A DNA stretch of 43,823 bases. It comes from Pseudomonadota bacterium. GTDB taxonomy: Bacteria; Desulfobacterota; Desulfobulbia; Desulfobulbales; SURF-16. Shown in pieces: positions 16,716-25,009 of the stretch. Every line of letters starts with the position of its first letter. Positions within the stretch are counted from its first letter, which is position 1. The position numbers and the translations under genes are program-made. The notes below the pieces were generated by a model. That model worked only from the letters and a program-made list of their open reading frames with translations. It made no database searches and was not told the DNA's origin. The stretch spans positions 1-43,823 of the forward strand of contig JAHIVT010000040.1 in NCBI GenBank assembly GCA_018816555.1, written 5' to 3'.

Positions 16716-18698
16716 TCAGCAGGCAGTCCTGCCCTTTTCCTCATTGAGAATCCTGCCGAATGTCGCGCTCAGCTCATGGATCTTGTATGGTTTGGGCACC
16801 ACGCCGCAAAATCCGTATTCCTTGTAATTGGCCATGATGGGATCATTGGCGTAGCCGCTCGACACCACGGCCTTGACGGCAGGATCAATGGCCAGAAGCT
16901 TCATGATCGCCTCCTTGCCGCCCATGCCCCCTGCAATGGTGAGATCCATCAGCACGGCATCAAAGGGCTTGCCCTCCTCCCTGGCTTTGACATAAAGCTC
17001 GATCGCCTCGTTGCCGTCCTTGGCCGCCGCGGTTTCACAGCCGATGTAACCCAGCATCTCAATGGCTATTTCCCGGACGATTTCCTCATCATCCATGATC
17101 AGCACCCGGCCGTGGGTGGTAATGCTTGCCTCCACGTCCGACTTCCGGACAAGGGCCGTCTTGTCGGTGGCCGGCAGATAGATGTTGAAGGTTGTCCCTT
17201 TGCCAAGTTCCGAATCCACGCTGATAATTCCGTCATGCTTCTTGATGATGGAGTAGGCGATGGTCAGACCGAGCCCGCTGCCTGTCCGCTTGCTGGAAAA
17301 ATAGGGGTCAAAGATCTTAGCGAGATGCTCCTGTGGTATGCCGGCCCCTTCATCCCTGAAGGAGAGCTCTATATATCTGCCTGGGGACAGGGTAAGCAGA
17401 TTATGGGGGGCAATATCAACATTTTTGGCCAGGATGGTCAGAATGCCGCCGGAAGCCATGGCCTGGGTGGCATTGATAACCAGATTCTGGGTTACCTGGC
17501 TGAGCTGCCCTTCATCCACCTCTATGGGCCACAGATTATCTGCCAGGTCATAGACACACTTCACCGGCGAACCGCGCAGGATAAAGCTGGTGGAGTCCTT
17601 GATCAGTTCGGAGATGGTGGTGGTTTTCTTGATGGGCGCTCCCCCCTTGGAGAAGGTGAGCAACTGCTGGGTAAGGGTTCTGGCCTGCAGGCAGGCCTTT
17701 TCCGTCATTTCCAGGCGTTTGTAGACCTCGTCCTGGCGGTTGAGATACATTTTGGCCAGCGAGATATTGCCCAGGATAGCGGTGAGCAGGTTGTTGAAAT
17801 CATGGGCAATGCCGCCGGCAAAGACCCCCACCGACTCAAGTTTCTGTCCCTTGAGCAGCTCCTCTTCCATCTTCTTCTTTTCCGTGACATCCCGGAAGAT
17901 GCACTGGGTGGAAAGCGGATTGCCATCCTGGAATTTACAGCAGGCATTGCCCTCGATAATGATCTTTTTGCCCTGCTTGGAGACAAAAACGGTGTCGATA
18001 TAGTGCACATCCTCTTCAGAGATGACACTCTGGAAGGTCTTCCGGCAATGGTCATGACAATCAGGAGAGATGAGATCAAAGATGGAGAGCCCGTCGATTT
18101 CCTCCGCACTGTAGCCGAAGGTCTGTCTCCACGCCTTGTTCACGTATTGCAGCCGACCATCAGGCCGGACGATCTGGATCAGATCGTGGGCATTTTCAAA
18201 AAGGTCCCGGTATCTCCGTTCACTCTCGCGCAGGGCCGCTTCGTTGCGATTCCTGTCGCTGATATCCCTGAAGATGCCGGTCATGGCCACGGGTCTGCCG
18301 TCCACGAACCGTGTCCGGCAACGGCCCTCCACCACTATTTTTCTGCCGTCCTTGCCCACAAAAATCGTTTCATTTCGATCAAGCGGCTGGCCGTCAAGCA
18401 GGCATTTAAAGATATTGCCGCACTTAACCTTGCATGATTCATCAACAATGTCCATCAGCCTCAATCCGGCGATATCCTCCTCGCGAAAGCCCAGTGCCTC
18501 TCGCCAGGCCTGATTGACGTATAAGAAGCTGCCATCCGGGGTGACACTGTGAATGAGATCGCTGGCATTATCCACCAGATCACTGTAGCGCTCCATGGAT
18601 TCCTCCAGGGCAAGGATCGTTTCCTGACGCGCCCTGTTCTGCTGCTCCAGCTGCCGAACTCTTTTTTCTAACTGTTCATAAGTTGGCTTGCCTTCCAT
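16716..18698 (-). CDS. PAS-PAS hybrid histidine kinase with C-terminal receiver domain
   Basis: A 660-residue cytoplasmic sensor kinase with no membrane segment. Its order is a short coiled coil, PAS (about 37-149), PAS (about 161-273), HisKA with phospho-acceptor His in GGIAHDFNNLL (about 299), and an ATPase domain with NLVINATQAM, DEGAGIP and GSGLGLTI. A receiver domain follows, with IMDDEE, the Asp in VLMDLTI, and the KPY lysine motif. ATG 18698 is chosen because GGGGAGA lies about eight bases upstream; the frame is open 19 codons further. It sits upstream of the ferredoxin gene in the same direction. The output partner is unknown. Confidence 0.93.
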   Translation of the reverse strand: MEGKPTYEQLEKRVRQLEQQNRARQETILALEESMERYSDLVDNASDLIHSVTPDGSFLYVNQAWREALGFREEDIAGLRLMDIVDESCKVKCGNIFKCLLDGQPLDRNETIFVGKDGRKIVVEGRCRTRFVDGRPVAMTGIFRDISDRNRNEAALRESERRYRDLFENAHDLIQIVRPDGRLQYVNKAWRQTFGYSAEEIDGLSIFDLISPDCHDHCRKTFQSVISEEDVHYIDTVFVSKQGKKIIIEGNACCKFQDGNPLSTQCIFRDVTEKKKMEEELLKGQKLESVGVFAGGIAHDFNNLLTAILGNISLAKMYLNRQDEVYKRLEMTEKACLQARTLTQQLLTFSKGGAPIKKTTTISELIKDSTSFILRGSPVKCVYDLADNLWPIEVDEGQLSQVTQNLVINATQAMASGGILTILAKNVDIAPHNLLTLSPGRYIELSFRDEGAGIPQEHLAKIFDPYFSSKRTGSGLGLTIAYSIIKKHDGIISVDSELGKGTTFNIYLPATDKTALVRKSDVEASITTHGRVLIMDDEEIVREIAIEMLGYIGCETAAAKDGNEAIELYVKAREEGKPFDAVLMDLTIAGGMGGKEAIMKLLAIDPAVKAVVSSGYANDPIMANYKEYGFCGVVPKPYKIHELSATFGRILNEEKGRTAC

Positions 18699-18799
18699 CA
18701 AAAAAATCTCCCCTAGCGACTTCCTGTCCACGGGTAGACAGTCATTTTTTGGCATTGATGCAGATCGCCCACCACAGACAACTGCATCATCCGGAAAAC

Positions 18800-19246
18800 T
18801 CAGCGCATGGCTGATGCTGTTACCGCAGCTATTACTGCATAACGAGCCAGCTTGCCAGCAAAAACCAGCAGGGAAAACAGGATGAAATTAATGCGCAATG
18901 CTCCACCCGCCAGGCAGAGCGGATCGCCGATTACAGGAAGCCACGAAAAAAGCAGGGACCATGAACCGTAGCGGCGGTAAAACAGCTGCGCTCTGGCCAG
19001 GCTGGCCTCGTCAATTCTCATGACCTTTTTTATCAAAAACCCAGCACCCCACAGACCGACAAAATAGGTCGTGCAGGCGCCAAGATAATTTCCTGCCGTG
19101 GCCACTGCCACAACATATTCGGGCTGATAACTCTTCAGGATGAGGGTCACCACCAGCCATTCCGAACCCAGCGGAATGACGGTGGAAGCCAGAAAGCTGA
19201 GCAGGAATAACGCCGGCAGGCCGTGATCAGCTAGAAAATTCTCCAA
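18800..19246 (-). CDS. YqaA/DedA-family membrane protein
   Basis: A 148-residue integral membrane protein with four to five helices. It shows DedA/YqaA-type features: TVIPLGSEWLVV, NYLGACTTYFVGLWG and the FYRRYGSWSLLFSWLPVIGDPLCLAGG segment. The start appears to be TTG at 19246, since no suitable ATG lies near. DedA proteins are linked to membrane lipid and proton-motive-force homeostasis, but this small subfamily has no fixed function. It is flanked by same-strand genes about 80-100 bp apart. Confidence 0.85.
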   Translation of the reverse strand: MENFLADHGLPALFLLSFLASTVIPLGSEWLVVTLILKSYQPEYVVAVATAGNYLGACTTYFVGLWGAGFLIKKVMRIDEASLARAQLFYRRYGSWSLLFSWLPVIGDPLCLAGGALRINFILFSLLVFAGKLARYAVIAAVTASAMR

Positions 19247-19328
19247 AAGGTTACCAGCCTCCCGGTTTTACTTCAAGGAACCTTAAACTGCCGGATCTCT
19301 CCGCATGCTGTAGCTGCGCCGCCGCCAA

Positions 19329-20474
19329 TCAAACCGCCAGCTGCAGAATTTCAGCAATCACATCCTTGCTGTATAGATCCCCGATGCCCCACAGGGTGGC
19401 CAGTGCCGCGGCATTTTCAGCGATCATGCCGATATCCCCCGCCGGAATATCGGCGTCCTGTAAACGGATCGGGGCGCCAATGGCGGCAAACCACACTTCC
19501 AGGGCGCTTATCCCCGCTGCTGCTCCCTCAATTCCGAAGACCTCCCGGGCAAAGCGCGCAAAGCGTTCCGGCGCTTTTACCGAGTACCATTTCATCCAGG
19601 CGGGCATGACGATGGCCAGACCGGCCCCATGGGCAATATTGTAAATGGCACTGAGGGAATGCTCTATCATATGGTTGGGGAAACTATACTCCTTGAGCCC
19701 GGCAGTGGTCAAACCGTTCAGCGCCAGGGTCGCCGCCCACATGAATTCCGCCCTGGCATCATAGTTGTCCGGTTCTTTTATGATCACATTGTTGGTCTCA
19801 ATCACGGTCTTGATGATGCCTTCAACCAGACGGTCCTGCAGATGGGAACCTGCCTGCCTGGTAAAATAACCTTCAATCACATGGGCAATGGCATCCACCG
19901 CACCATAGGCCGAATAGCTGAGCGGCACGGTACAGGTCAACTCAGGGTTGAGAATGGATACCCTGGGGTAGACATGGGGAGAACCGATATTATATTTCTG
20001 CTTTGTCTCTTCGTTGGTAACCACCGCATTACCATTCATTTCGCTGCCGGTGGCGGCCAGGGTAATCACGGTAAAGACGGGCAGGGCCCTGGTGACTTCC
20101 TTGCCGGTAAAATAGTTCCAGACATCGTCATCTGCCAGGGCGCCCACTGCAATGGCCTTGCCTTCATCCAGCACCGACCCGCCGCCAACGGCCAGAATGG
20201 CATCCACCCCTTCCCGCTTTGCCAGCTCTACTCCCTGCCTGGTATGGGAGATAAGCGGATTGGACACCACCCCGCCGAACTCCGCATAGCTGATGCCGTT
20301 TCTTTTGAGGCTTGCCGTAATACGGTCAAAAAGGCCGGAGCGTTTTATCGAGTTCTGCCCATAGACAAAGAGAACCTTGCCCATCCCGGCACTTTTCAGT
20401 TCCTCGCCGATTGCTTCTTCCTTTTTACGGCCAAAGACAATCTTCGTGGGATTGTGAAAGACAAAATCAAACAT
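19329..20474 (-). CDS. Iron-type (group III) alcohol dehydrogenase
   Basis: A 381-residue NAD(P)-dependent oxidoreductase of the iron-containing ADH family. The N-terminal nucleotide-binding region includes AVGGGSVLDEGKAIA and ITLAATGSEMNGNAVVTN. The metal ligands lie in the MIEHSLSAIYNIAHGAGLA region (two conserved His), plus upstream Asp/His in GAVDAIAHVIEGY. ATG 20474 follows AAGGAG at proper spacing; an upstream in-frame start eight codons earlier is rejected. The substrate is likely a primary alcohol/aldehyde pair such as butanol, unproven. Confidence 0.93.
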   Translation of the reverse strand: MFDFVFHNPTKIVFGRKKEEAIGEELKSAGMGKVLFVYGQNSIKRSGLFDRITASLKRNGISYAEFGGVVSNPLISHTRQGVELAKREGVDAILAVGGGSVLDEGKAIAVGALADDDVWNYFTGKEVTRALPVFTVITLAATGSEMNGNAVVTNEETKQKYNIGSPHVYPRVSILNPELTCTVPLSYSAYGAVDAIAHVIEGYFTRQAGSHLQDRLVEGIIKTVIETNNVIIKEPDNYDARAEFMWAATLALNGLTTAGLKEYSFPNHMIEHSLSAIYNIAHGAGLAIVMPAWMKWYSVKAPERFARFAREVFGIEGAAAGISALEVWFAAIGAPIRLQDADIPAGDIGMIAENAAALATLWGIGDLYSKDVIAEILQLAV

Positions 20475-20750
20475 AGCAAACTCCTTTTGCAGCAACAATT
20501 GTCATCATTCTACTTTTCTGTTCTCCATCATTCGCCTATAATAAGACGCTGATGGAAATAGAGAACCATATGCTATAAACAGCAGAAATAAATTTCATTT
20601 TTTAAGCAAAAACTTATTGTTACCCAAAGACCGAAACAAAGCAAGGCGATTTATCAGGCCTTACACTTAATGTGGCATATTTATTGATTGTATGAAAATG
20701 CATTAATCGGATTCAATTTCATTATCAACCAATAACAGGAGGAGAAAAGG

Positions 20751-21530
20751 ATGTTTCGTTTAAAAATTTTTATGCTGGTAGGATTTTTTTTAGGGCTGTG
20801 CCCACAGTACGCCTTAGCGGACAGCATCGATCAGGTGGTTCTCCAGCCTGGCTATCCCATGTCAGTTGAGGTCACCGGCACCCTTACCGGATGCAGCGAG
20901 AGAAACATGACATCGCTGACCACACCGACGGACAGCCAGTACATCATTCAACTCTTTGCCGAACCGCAACCAATAGAGGAAATCTGCGAGGAAGTGGACA
21001 GCATGGCCTTCAGCGAGACCTTCACCCTGCCTGAAAACAGTGAATTCACCCAAATAATTGTCCTGCTCTACACAGTCAACCCGGACGATCAGACAACAAC
21101 CCAGCAGGACACCGAGACACTGACATTTGACCTCACTTCAGTGACCTGCAGCCCTCAAACGTTGAATATCAAAGCCAAAGGCAATTGGGTCACCTGTGTG
21201 CTGAACCTTTACGACGGCTATAGCCTGGAAGATGTTGATGTCAGTTCAATCTATCTGAACGGCACCATCCCGGCGGACAATGCTGTTATCGAAGATGATA
21301 CCATGAAATTAAAATTCAGCAGACAGGCATTGGTTGCCGACATTACTGCTGATGATACCGTGGTCTTTCCCATGGTGAGCAACTTGACGGTGACTGGCGC
21401 GCTGATCGATGGAACGTTCATCGAGGCGTCTGACACCATCAGGGTGATTAATCCGCCGGTAAAAAAACAGAAAAAGAACCAAAAAAGACACAAAATCAAC
21501 GTAAAGGCAAAAAACAAACTGGCATTGTAA
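20751..21530 (+). CDS. Secreted protein of unknown function
   Basis: A 259-residue protein with a clear signal peptide (hydrophobic FMLVGFFLGL, cleavage near YALA-DS). The mature part is rich in Thr/Asp and beta-prone, with Cys pairs (TGCSE, IEEICEE, VTCSPQ, VTCVLN) that may form disulfides. It ends in a very basic Lys-rich tail after residue 235. A strong ribosome binding site (AGGAGGAG) precedes the ATG, and a strong terminator follows, so it is a monocistronic unit. I recognise no domain; the VTCSPQTLNIKAKGNWVTC stretch resembles secreted proteins of unknown role in Desulfobacterota. Confidence 0.75.
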   Translation: MFRLKIFMLVGFFLGLCPQYALADSIDQVVLQPGYPMSVEVTGTLTGCSERNMTSLTTPTDSQYIIQLFAEPQPIEEICEEVDSMAFSETFTLPENSEFTQIIVLLYTVNPDDQTTTQQDTETLTFDLTSVTCSPQTLNIKAKGNWVTCVLNLYDGYSLEDVDVSSIYLNGTIPADNAVIEDDTMKLKFSRQALVADITADDTVVFPMVSNLTVTGALIDGTFIEASDTIRVINPPVKKQKKNQKRHKINVKAKNKLAL

Positions 21531-21561
21531 CAACCTGTCAAGCCAGTTGAACTGTTTTCCC

Positions 21562-21600
21562 AAATCCCCGTTCGGCCCATGGGCCGAACGGGGATTTTTG
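21562..21600. terminator. Strong Rho-independent terminator
   Basis: A perfect 17-bp inverted repeat (21562-21578 and 21581-21597, arms AAATCCCCGTTCGGCCC) with a 2-nt tip, followed by a T-rich run. It is placed about 30 bp after the stop at 21530. The A-run before the left arm would let it also act on the opposite strand. Confidence 0.92.
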
Positions 21601-21604
21601 TTTA

Positions 21605-21785
21605 AGGGACTCGGAAAATGCCAAAATACCATAACGCATCCCGTCTTCAGGCCATCTTTGGCCGTGCCTCAATCGCAAAATCCTCGCCGGAGCACTGCTA
21701 CGCCTGCGGTTTTGCTCAATCGGCGCAACCAAATCTGACCCAAATCCGGGCGCGATCCAGGTAAATTAACATTTTCCGAGTCCCT
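21605..21785. repeat. 181-bp imperfect palindromic (MITE-like) element
   Basis: Terminal perfect 16-bp inverted repeats, AGGGACTCGGAAAATG at 21605-21620 and its complement at 21770-21785. The interior is imperfectly self-complementary and centred on AGCA-C-TGCT at 21691-21699. Size and architecture match the element at 11761-11937, although the sequences differ. The element directly follows the terminator and contains no convincing gene. Confidence 0.8.
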
Positions 21786-22037
21786 AAGGCCTCTTGTACT
21801 CTACCACTGGGAATATTCCACCAGACGCCAAAGGTCTCAGTTGCTAAACGCCAACACGACAACCGCAACAAATGACAAAAGCAATTTCTCAGCAGCTATT
21901 GCGCCACTGAGGCACTTCCGACTCTTCTGTATTGCTCGCTCTTAACCATGACAAATATTGGACGACATTGCAGTCGTTCGACGACAAGCGGCAAGGATCT
22001 TGAGGATATCCGCCGAACTGAAGAATCATCTACCGGC

Positions 22038-22181
22038 TTAAACCGACACCTCGGCAACCGGGAAGTCATGAGACATTCCAACCCCATGCCGGCTGCTCTC
22101 ACCACCGAACAGGATGGTCCATACGGCGGCGGCTATCAGAAACAGCGCCAGCAGGATTAAGACAAAATCACCTTTTTTCAT
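22038..22181 (-). CDS. Small single-pass membrane protein (possible NusG-domain-II-type remnant)
   Basis: A 47-codon open frame starting ATG at 22181, encoding MKKGDFVLILLALF and then a hydrophobic helix, a Gly/Ser-rich turn and a short tail ending VAEVSV. The N-terminus resembles small NusG domain II-containing membrane proteins (MxKGDxxLI plus one helix), which are usually much longer, so this may be a truncated copy. There is no clear ribosome binding site. The 250 bp between it and the palindromic element at 21605-21785 hold no recognised feature. Confidence 0.35.
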   Translation of the reverse strand: MKKGDFVLILLALFLIAAAVWTILFGGESSRHGVGMSHDFPVAEVSV

Positions 22182-22252
22182 TATTGACAAGCTGTTGATT
22201 GTTTTCTTGATATTTCAAAGAATATCCTCGACCACCGGGACTGCTCATACTT

Positions 22253-22615
22253 TCATTTACATCCTTTCTTCGGCCATAATTTGATAATTTTCATTATTTT
22301 TTTTACATGAGCGCATTCGCAACCGGCTCGACAATCCTGCTCGCCATCCTCATTGAGACAGTATTCCGGGCTAATTTCTTCATCCTTCATGTTTTCAAGG
22401 TAAACAGGCCTTTTAGGTAAATCCTGAAATTTGTTTACCGGTACAGCCAGCGTGGTACCACAGCTATGATTGAAAAGGAGATAACCAGCTTCAAGCACAG
22501 CCTCAAATGAATCCTGGTAGCCGACAAGGCTGATAGCGGGATCAAATAAAAAAATAGCTTGAGTGATCCACTTCTTGCCGCATGCAGTACAATTTTTAAA
22601 GGTTGAATTTGCCAT
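22253..22615 (-). CDS. Cys-rich protein of unknown function, copy 2
   Basis: A 120-residue paralogue of the protein at 3676-4071. The same motifs appear in the same order: CTAC near the N-terminus, LVGYQDSFEAVLEAGYL, LFNHSCGTT, PVYLEN, and C-terminal CRAGCECAHVKKIMKIIKLWPK. ATG 22615 with GGAAAG just upstream is preferred over a TTG four codons earlier. It is isolated here, with no cytochrome beside it. A metal- or cluster-binding role is suggested only by the conserved cysteines and histidine. Confidence 0.75.
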   Translation of the reverse strand: MANSTFKNCTACGKKWITQAIFLFDPAISLVGYQDSFEAVLEAGYLLFNHSCGTTLAVPVNKFQDLPKRPVYLENMKDEEISPEYCLNEDGEQDCRAGCECAHVKKIMKIIKLWPKKGCK

Positions 22616-22976
22616 CTTTCCGGTCAAAAACCAATATATTTTAAATTCGAAAAGTCACCTTTGATCTATTTTTTAATAATAGTTATTATTTGTCCTAAAT
22701 CAACCTTTAGCCCGTTGTGCAGCAAAAAAAATGGCGGCTCATTCGCCTCCCGACTTCCGGCTTCATCTTTATTTTGCTGTTAACAGTAGGGAATATTGCA
22801 CTAATACATACTTGATATCAGATAGTTATGGCAAATGATGGGAAAACAACTAGAATACACTGAAAATAGATAAATGCAGCCGGCCCACCATTCGCTCTGC
22901 CGTGTGCTTGGCTGACGGTTTTCCACAACGCGGCAACCAATGGTATCTATTTAAAAATCCACCAAGGAATACGAAT

Positions 22977-23342
22977 ATGAGCAACAACCCCTCAACTCCC
23001 GCTTCCTCCCTGGCTAAGCACCGGATTACTTTTAGCCACCTCATCCTGGCTCTGGCCTTATTTTTCATGCTTTTCTTGTCAGGTTGCGCCACCGTTGGCC
23101 GGGACTTCCCGACATACCAGGTTCCCCGGATCAAAATCGGGGAAACAACCCAGACTGATATACGTTCCATGTTCGGGCCTCCCTGGCGGGTAGGCGTAGA
23201 AGACGGCACGAAAACATGGACTTACGGTAAATACCGGTATGGTCTTTTGACTGATTCGAGCACCCAGGACCTGGTGGTCCGCTTTAACGACAACGGCATT
23301 GTCACCTCATACACATACAATACCACCGAACCACCCAGATGA
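22977..23342 (+). CDS. SmpA/OmlA-like outer-membrane lipoprotein
   Basis: A 121-residue lipoprotein. The signal peptide (ILALALFFMLFLSGC) has a lipobox LSGC. The mature part has a BamE/SmpA-like pattern: IKIGETTQTDIRSMFGPP, then WTYGKYRY and a terminal beta hairpin. ATG 22977 has AAGGA upstream and is preferred over the longer frame starting at 22902. It is expected at the envelope. It may support outer-membrane assembly, but similarity to true BamE is only in the fold motif. Confidence 0.8.
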   Translation: MSNNPSTPASSLAKHRITFSHLILALALFFMLFLSGCATVGRDFPTYQVPRIKIGETTQTDIRSMFGPPWRVGVEDGTKTWTYGKYRYGLLTDSSTQDLVVRFNDNGIVTSYTYNTTEPPR

Positions 23343-23426
23343 GTTGCGGGTAAAAAGAGGCGGGGATCTGAATGGGCAGAGGGCGGACAATACTAGCCAG
23401 GCTGCCCGGACGATTACAGATTTTCC

Positions 23427-23801
23427 TTAAGGCCTCTTGAACCAGACTGCGGCGGCCATGATCAACCAACCCAGCATAAAAGCTATTCCCCCTGCTGGGG
23501 TTACATAGCCGGTATGTATGCCGGTGAAAGCCAGCAGATAAAGGCTGCCGCAAAAAAGGAAAATTCCCGCCAGGAAAAGCCAGCCCGCCACCTGCAGAAA
23601 TCTTAAATGTTTCGGCCAGTGGATCATCGCCCCGGCTAAGACGACGAGGGCTAAGGCATGATACATCTGATAGCGCGCGGCCTTGGCAATCCAGCTTGCC
23701 TGCTCTTCGGTCAAAAGAGATCCGCCATGGGCCCCGTATGCTCCTGCCGCAACAGCAAGTGCGGCCAGTAACGAGCCAAGTGAAAAGAAAACACGTTCCA
23801 T
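23427..23801 (-). CDS. DUF423 family membrane protein
   Basis: A 124-residue protein with four predicted membrane helices and the DUF423 (YgdD-like) signatures AAGAYGAHG near the N-terminus, YQMYHALALV in the middle and TPAGGIAFMLGWL near the C-terminus. The length equals the usual family size. Function is unknown. It is convergent with the lipoprotein at 22977-23342. Confidence 0.92.
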   Translation of the reverse strand: MERVFFSLGSLLAALAVAAGAYGAHGGSLLTEEQASWIAKAARYQMYHALALVVLAGAMIHWPKHLRFLQVAGWLFLAGIFLFCGSLYLLAFTGIHTGYVTPAGGIAFMLGWLIMAAAVWFKRP

Positions 23802-24195
23802 TAAAATACCTCTTGATCAGACACATTAAATTTGATTTTTCCGTGAATGCATGCTATCCAAAAGTGCCAAGCATGCTTGGGGGTTTTTACCCATTTGCCA
23901 ATATATCGTTGATGTGAGAGCCGGGAATATTTTCATTGCCTGCAGGAATCTTTCCCTCCGGAGGACATCACCGCTATGCATAGACAAATATGATTATTGC
24001 AATTATTCATCTTTAAAAAGCAAGACAAATTGCCCTGATTGAATAATTCATGCCGGCAAATGGGCTCCAAGCGGTTTGTTGAATAACTGATAATAAATGA
24101 AGAGTTTGTCCGCAAATAAGCTCTACGATAAAGGATTAAAAAATACCCGGCATGATGCATTTCACGTCATGGGGGAATATCCTGGCGAGGTTGCC
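23802..24195. other. 394-bp gene-free region
   Basis: A+T-rich spacer between the DUF423 gene and the response regulator. It holds the promoter region of both (divergent) and a short palindrome, CCAAGCATGCTTGG, followed by GGGTTTTT near 23867-23887. The hairpin loop would be too tight for a confident terminator. I see no RNA gene. Confidence 0.5.
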
Positions 24196-24693
24196 ATGGC
24201 TGCGACGCATATACTTTTGGTTGACGATGAAGCGGAATTTGTTGAAGTAATGGCCGAACGTCTGGCCATCAGGGGATATCACGTCTCCTGCTGCTCAAAC
24301 GGCAAGGATGCCTTGACTCAGCTGGAGCAGCATGCTGATATCGATGTAACGGTGCTTGATTTGAAAATGCCCGGCATGGGAGGCATCGAAACCCTGGAGG
24401 AAATAAAAAAGAAGCATCCTTTAGAACAGGTCATCATGCTGACCGGCTACTCGACGGTCTCCAGCGCCACAGAAGCCATGAAACTGGGGGCATACGATTA
24501 CGTGGTGAAGCCTTTTGACACAGACCAGTTAATTACCCTCATCAATGAAGCGGCGGCCAGAAAAAAAAAATTCACAGATCAGCTTCTTGAAGCACGCCAA
24601 ATACCATACATCTCCGACCGCAAAAGGGAACAACTCATCGCTGAAATCACGGTAGCGGCAGCAGAAGGAAGACGCCGCACGCCTGCCGAATAA
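24196..24693 (+). CDS. Response regulator (receiver domain)
   Basis: A 165-residue protein. It has a complete receiver domain with ILLVDDEAEF acidic pair, phospho-acceptor Asp in VTVLDLKMPGMGG (about residue 54), the Thr in MLTGYST and Lys in VVKPFD. About 45 further residues form a helical, charged C-terminal tail with no DNA-binding domain. ATG 24196 is preferred because GAGG lies six bases upstream. It probably serves the HAMP histidine kinase 316 bp downstream. Output is likely by protein interaction. Confidence 0.9.
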   Translation: MAATHILLVDDEAEFVEVMAERLAIRGYHVSCCSNGKDALTQLEQHADIDVTVLDLKMPGMGGIETLEEIKKKHPLEQVIMLTGYSTVSSATEAMKLGAYDYVVKPFDTDQLITLINEAAARKKKFTDQLLEARQIPYISDRKREQLIAEITVAAAEGRRRTPAE

Positions 24694-25009
24694 GCAGCTC
24701 CACTGCTTACCATCTCCCCGCCTATCCTTGCCGGTTCCGAGCGAACTCATCGTCCAGCCCCCGACAATCGAACCGGCGGCGGCCATGGCCTTAAGCTTCC
24801 GGAGGGTGCTATCCATGAGTTACTCGTCTCCATTACGGAAATAAGCTTTTTCTTACCCTCATCACCCCCCAAGGGCTTTGCCGTACATCTTTTCTGAAAC
24901 TTTTTCTCTCCGGCCAGACTCACTACGCTTATTAAAGCTGCAGGAACCATAACCTAAACATGCAGGAAGAGCTTGACAAAGTGTAAGGAAACGAGCACAT
25001 TTCATCTCC
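24694..25009. other. 316-bp gene-free region
   Basis: Spacer between the response regulator and histidine kinase genes. A reverse-strand open frame crosses it but runs into the regulator gene and looks like an out-of-frame artefact. No promoter, RNA or terminator can be called with confidence. Confidence 0.45.

Noticed and set aside
16467-18437. 656-codon plus-strand open frame
   Set aside because: It runs opposite the PAS hybrid kinase, whose domains and motifs are complete; the forward protein has no recognisable domain.
24529-24816. 95-codon reverse-strand frame across the regulator-kinase spacer
   Set aside because: It overlaps the 3' end of the response regulator gene and has no motif; treated as an artefact.
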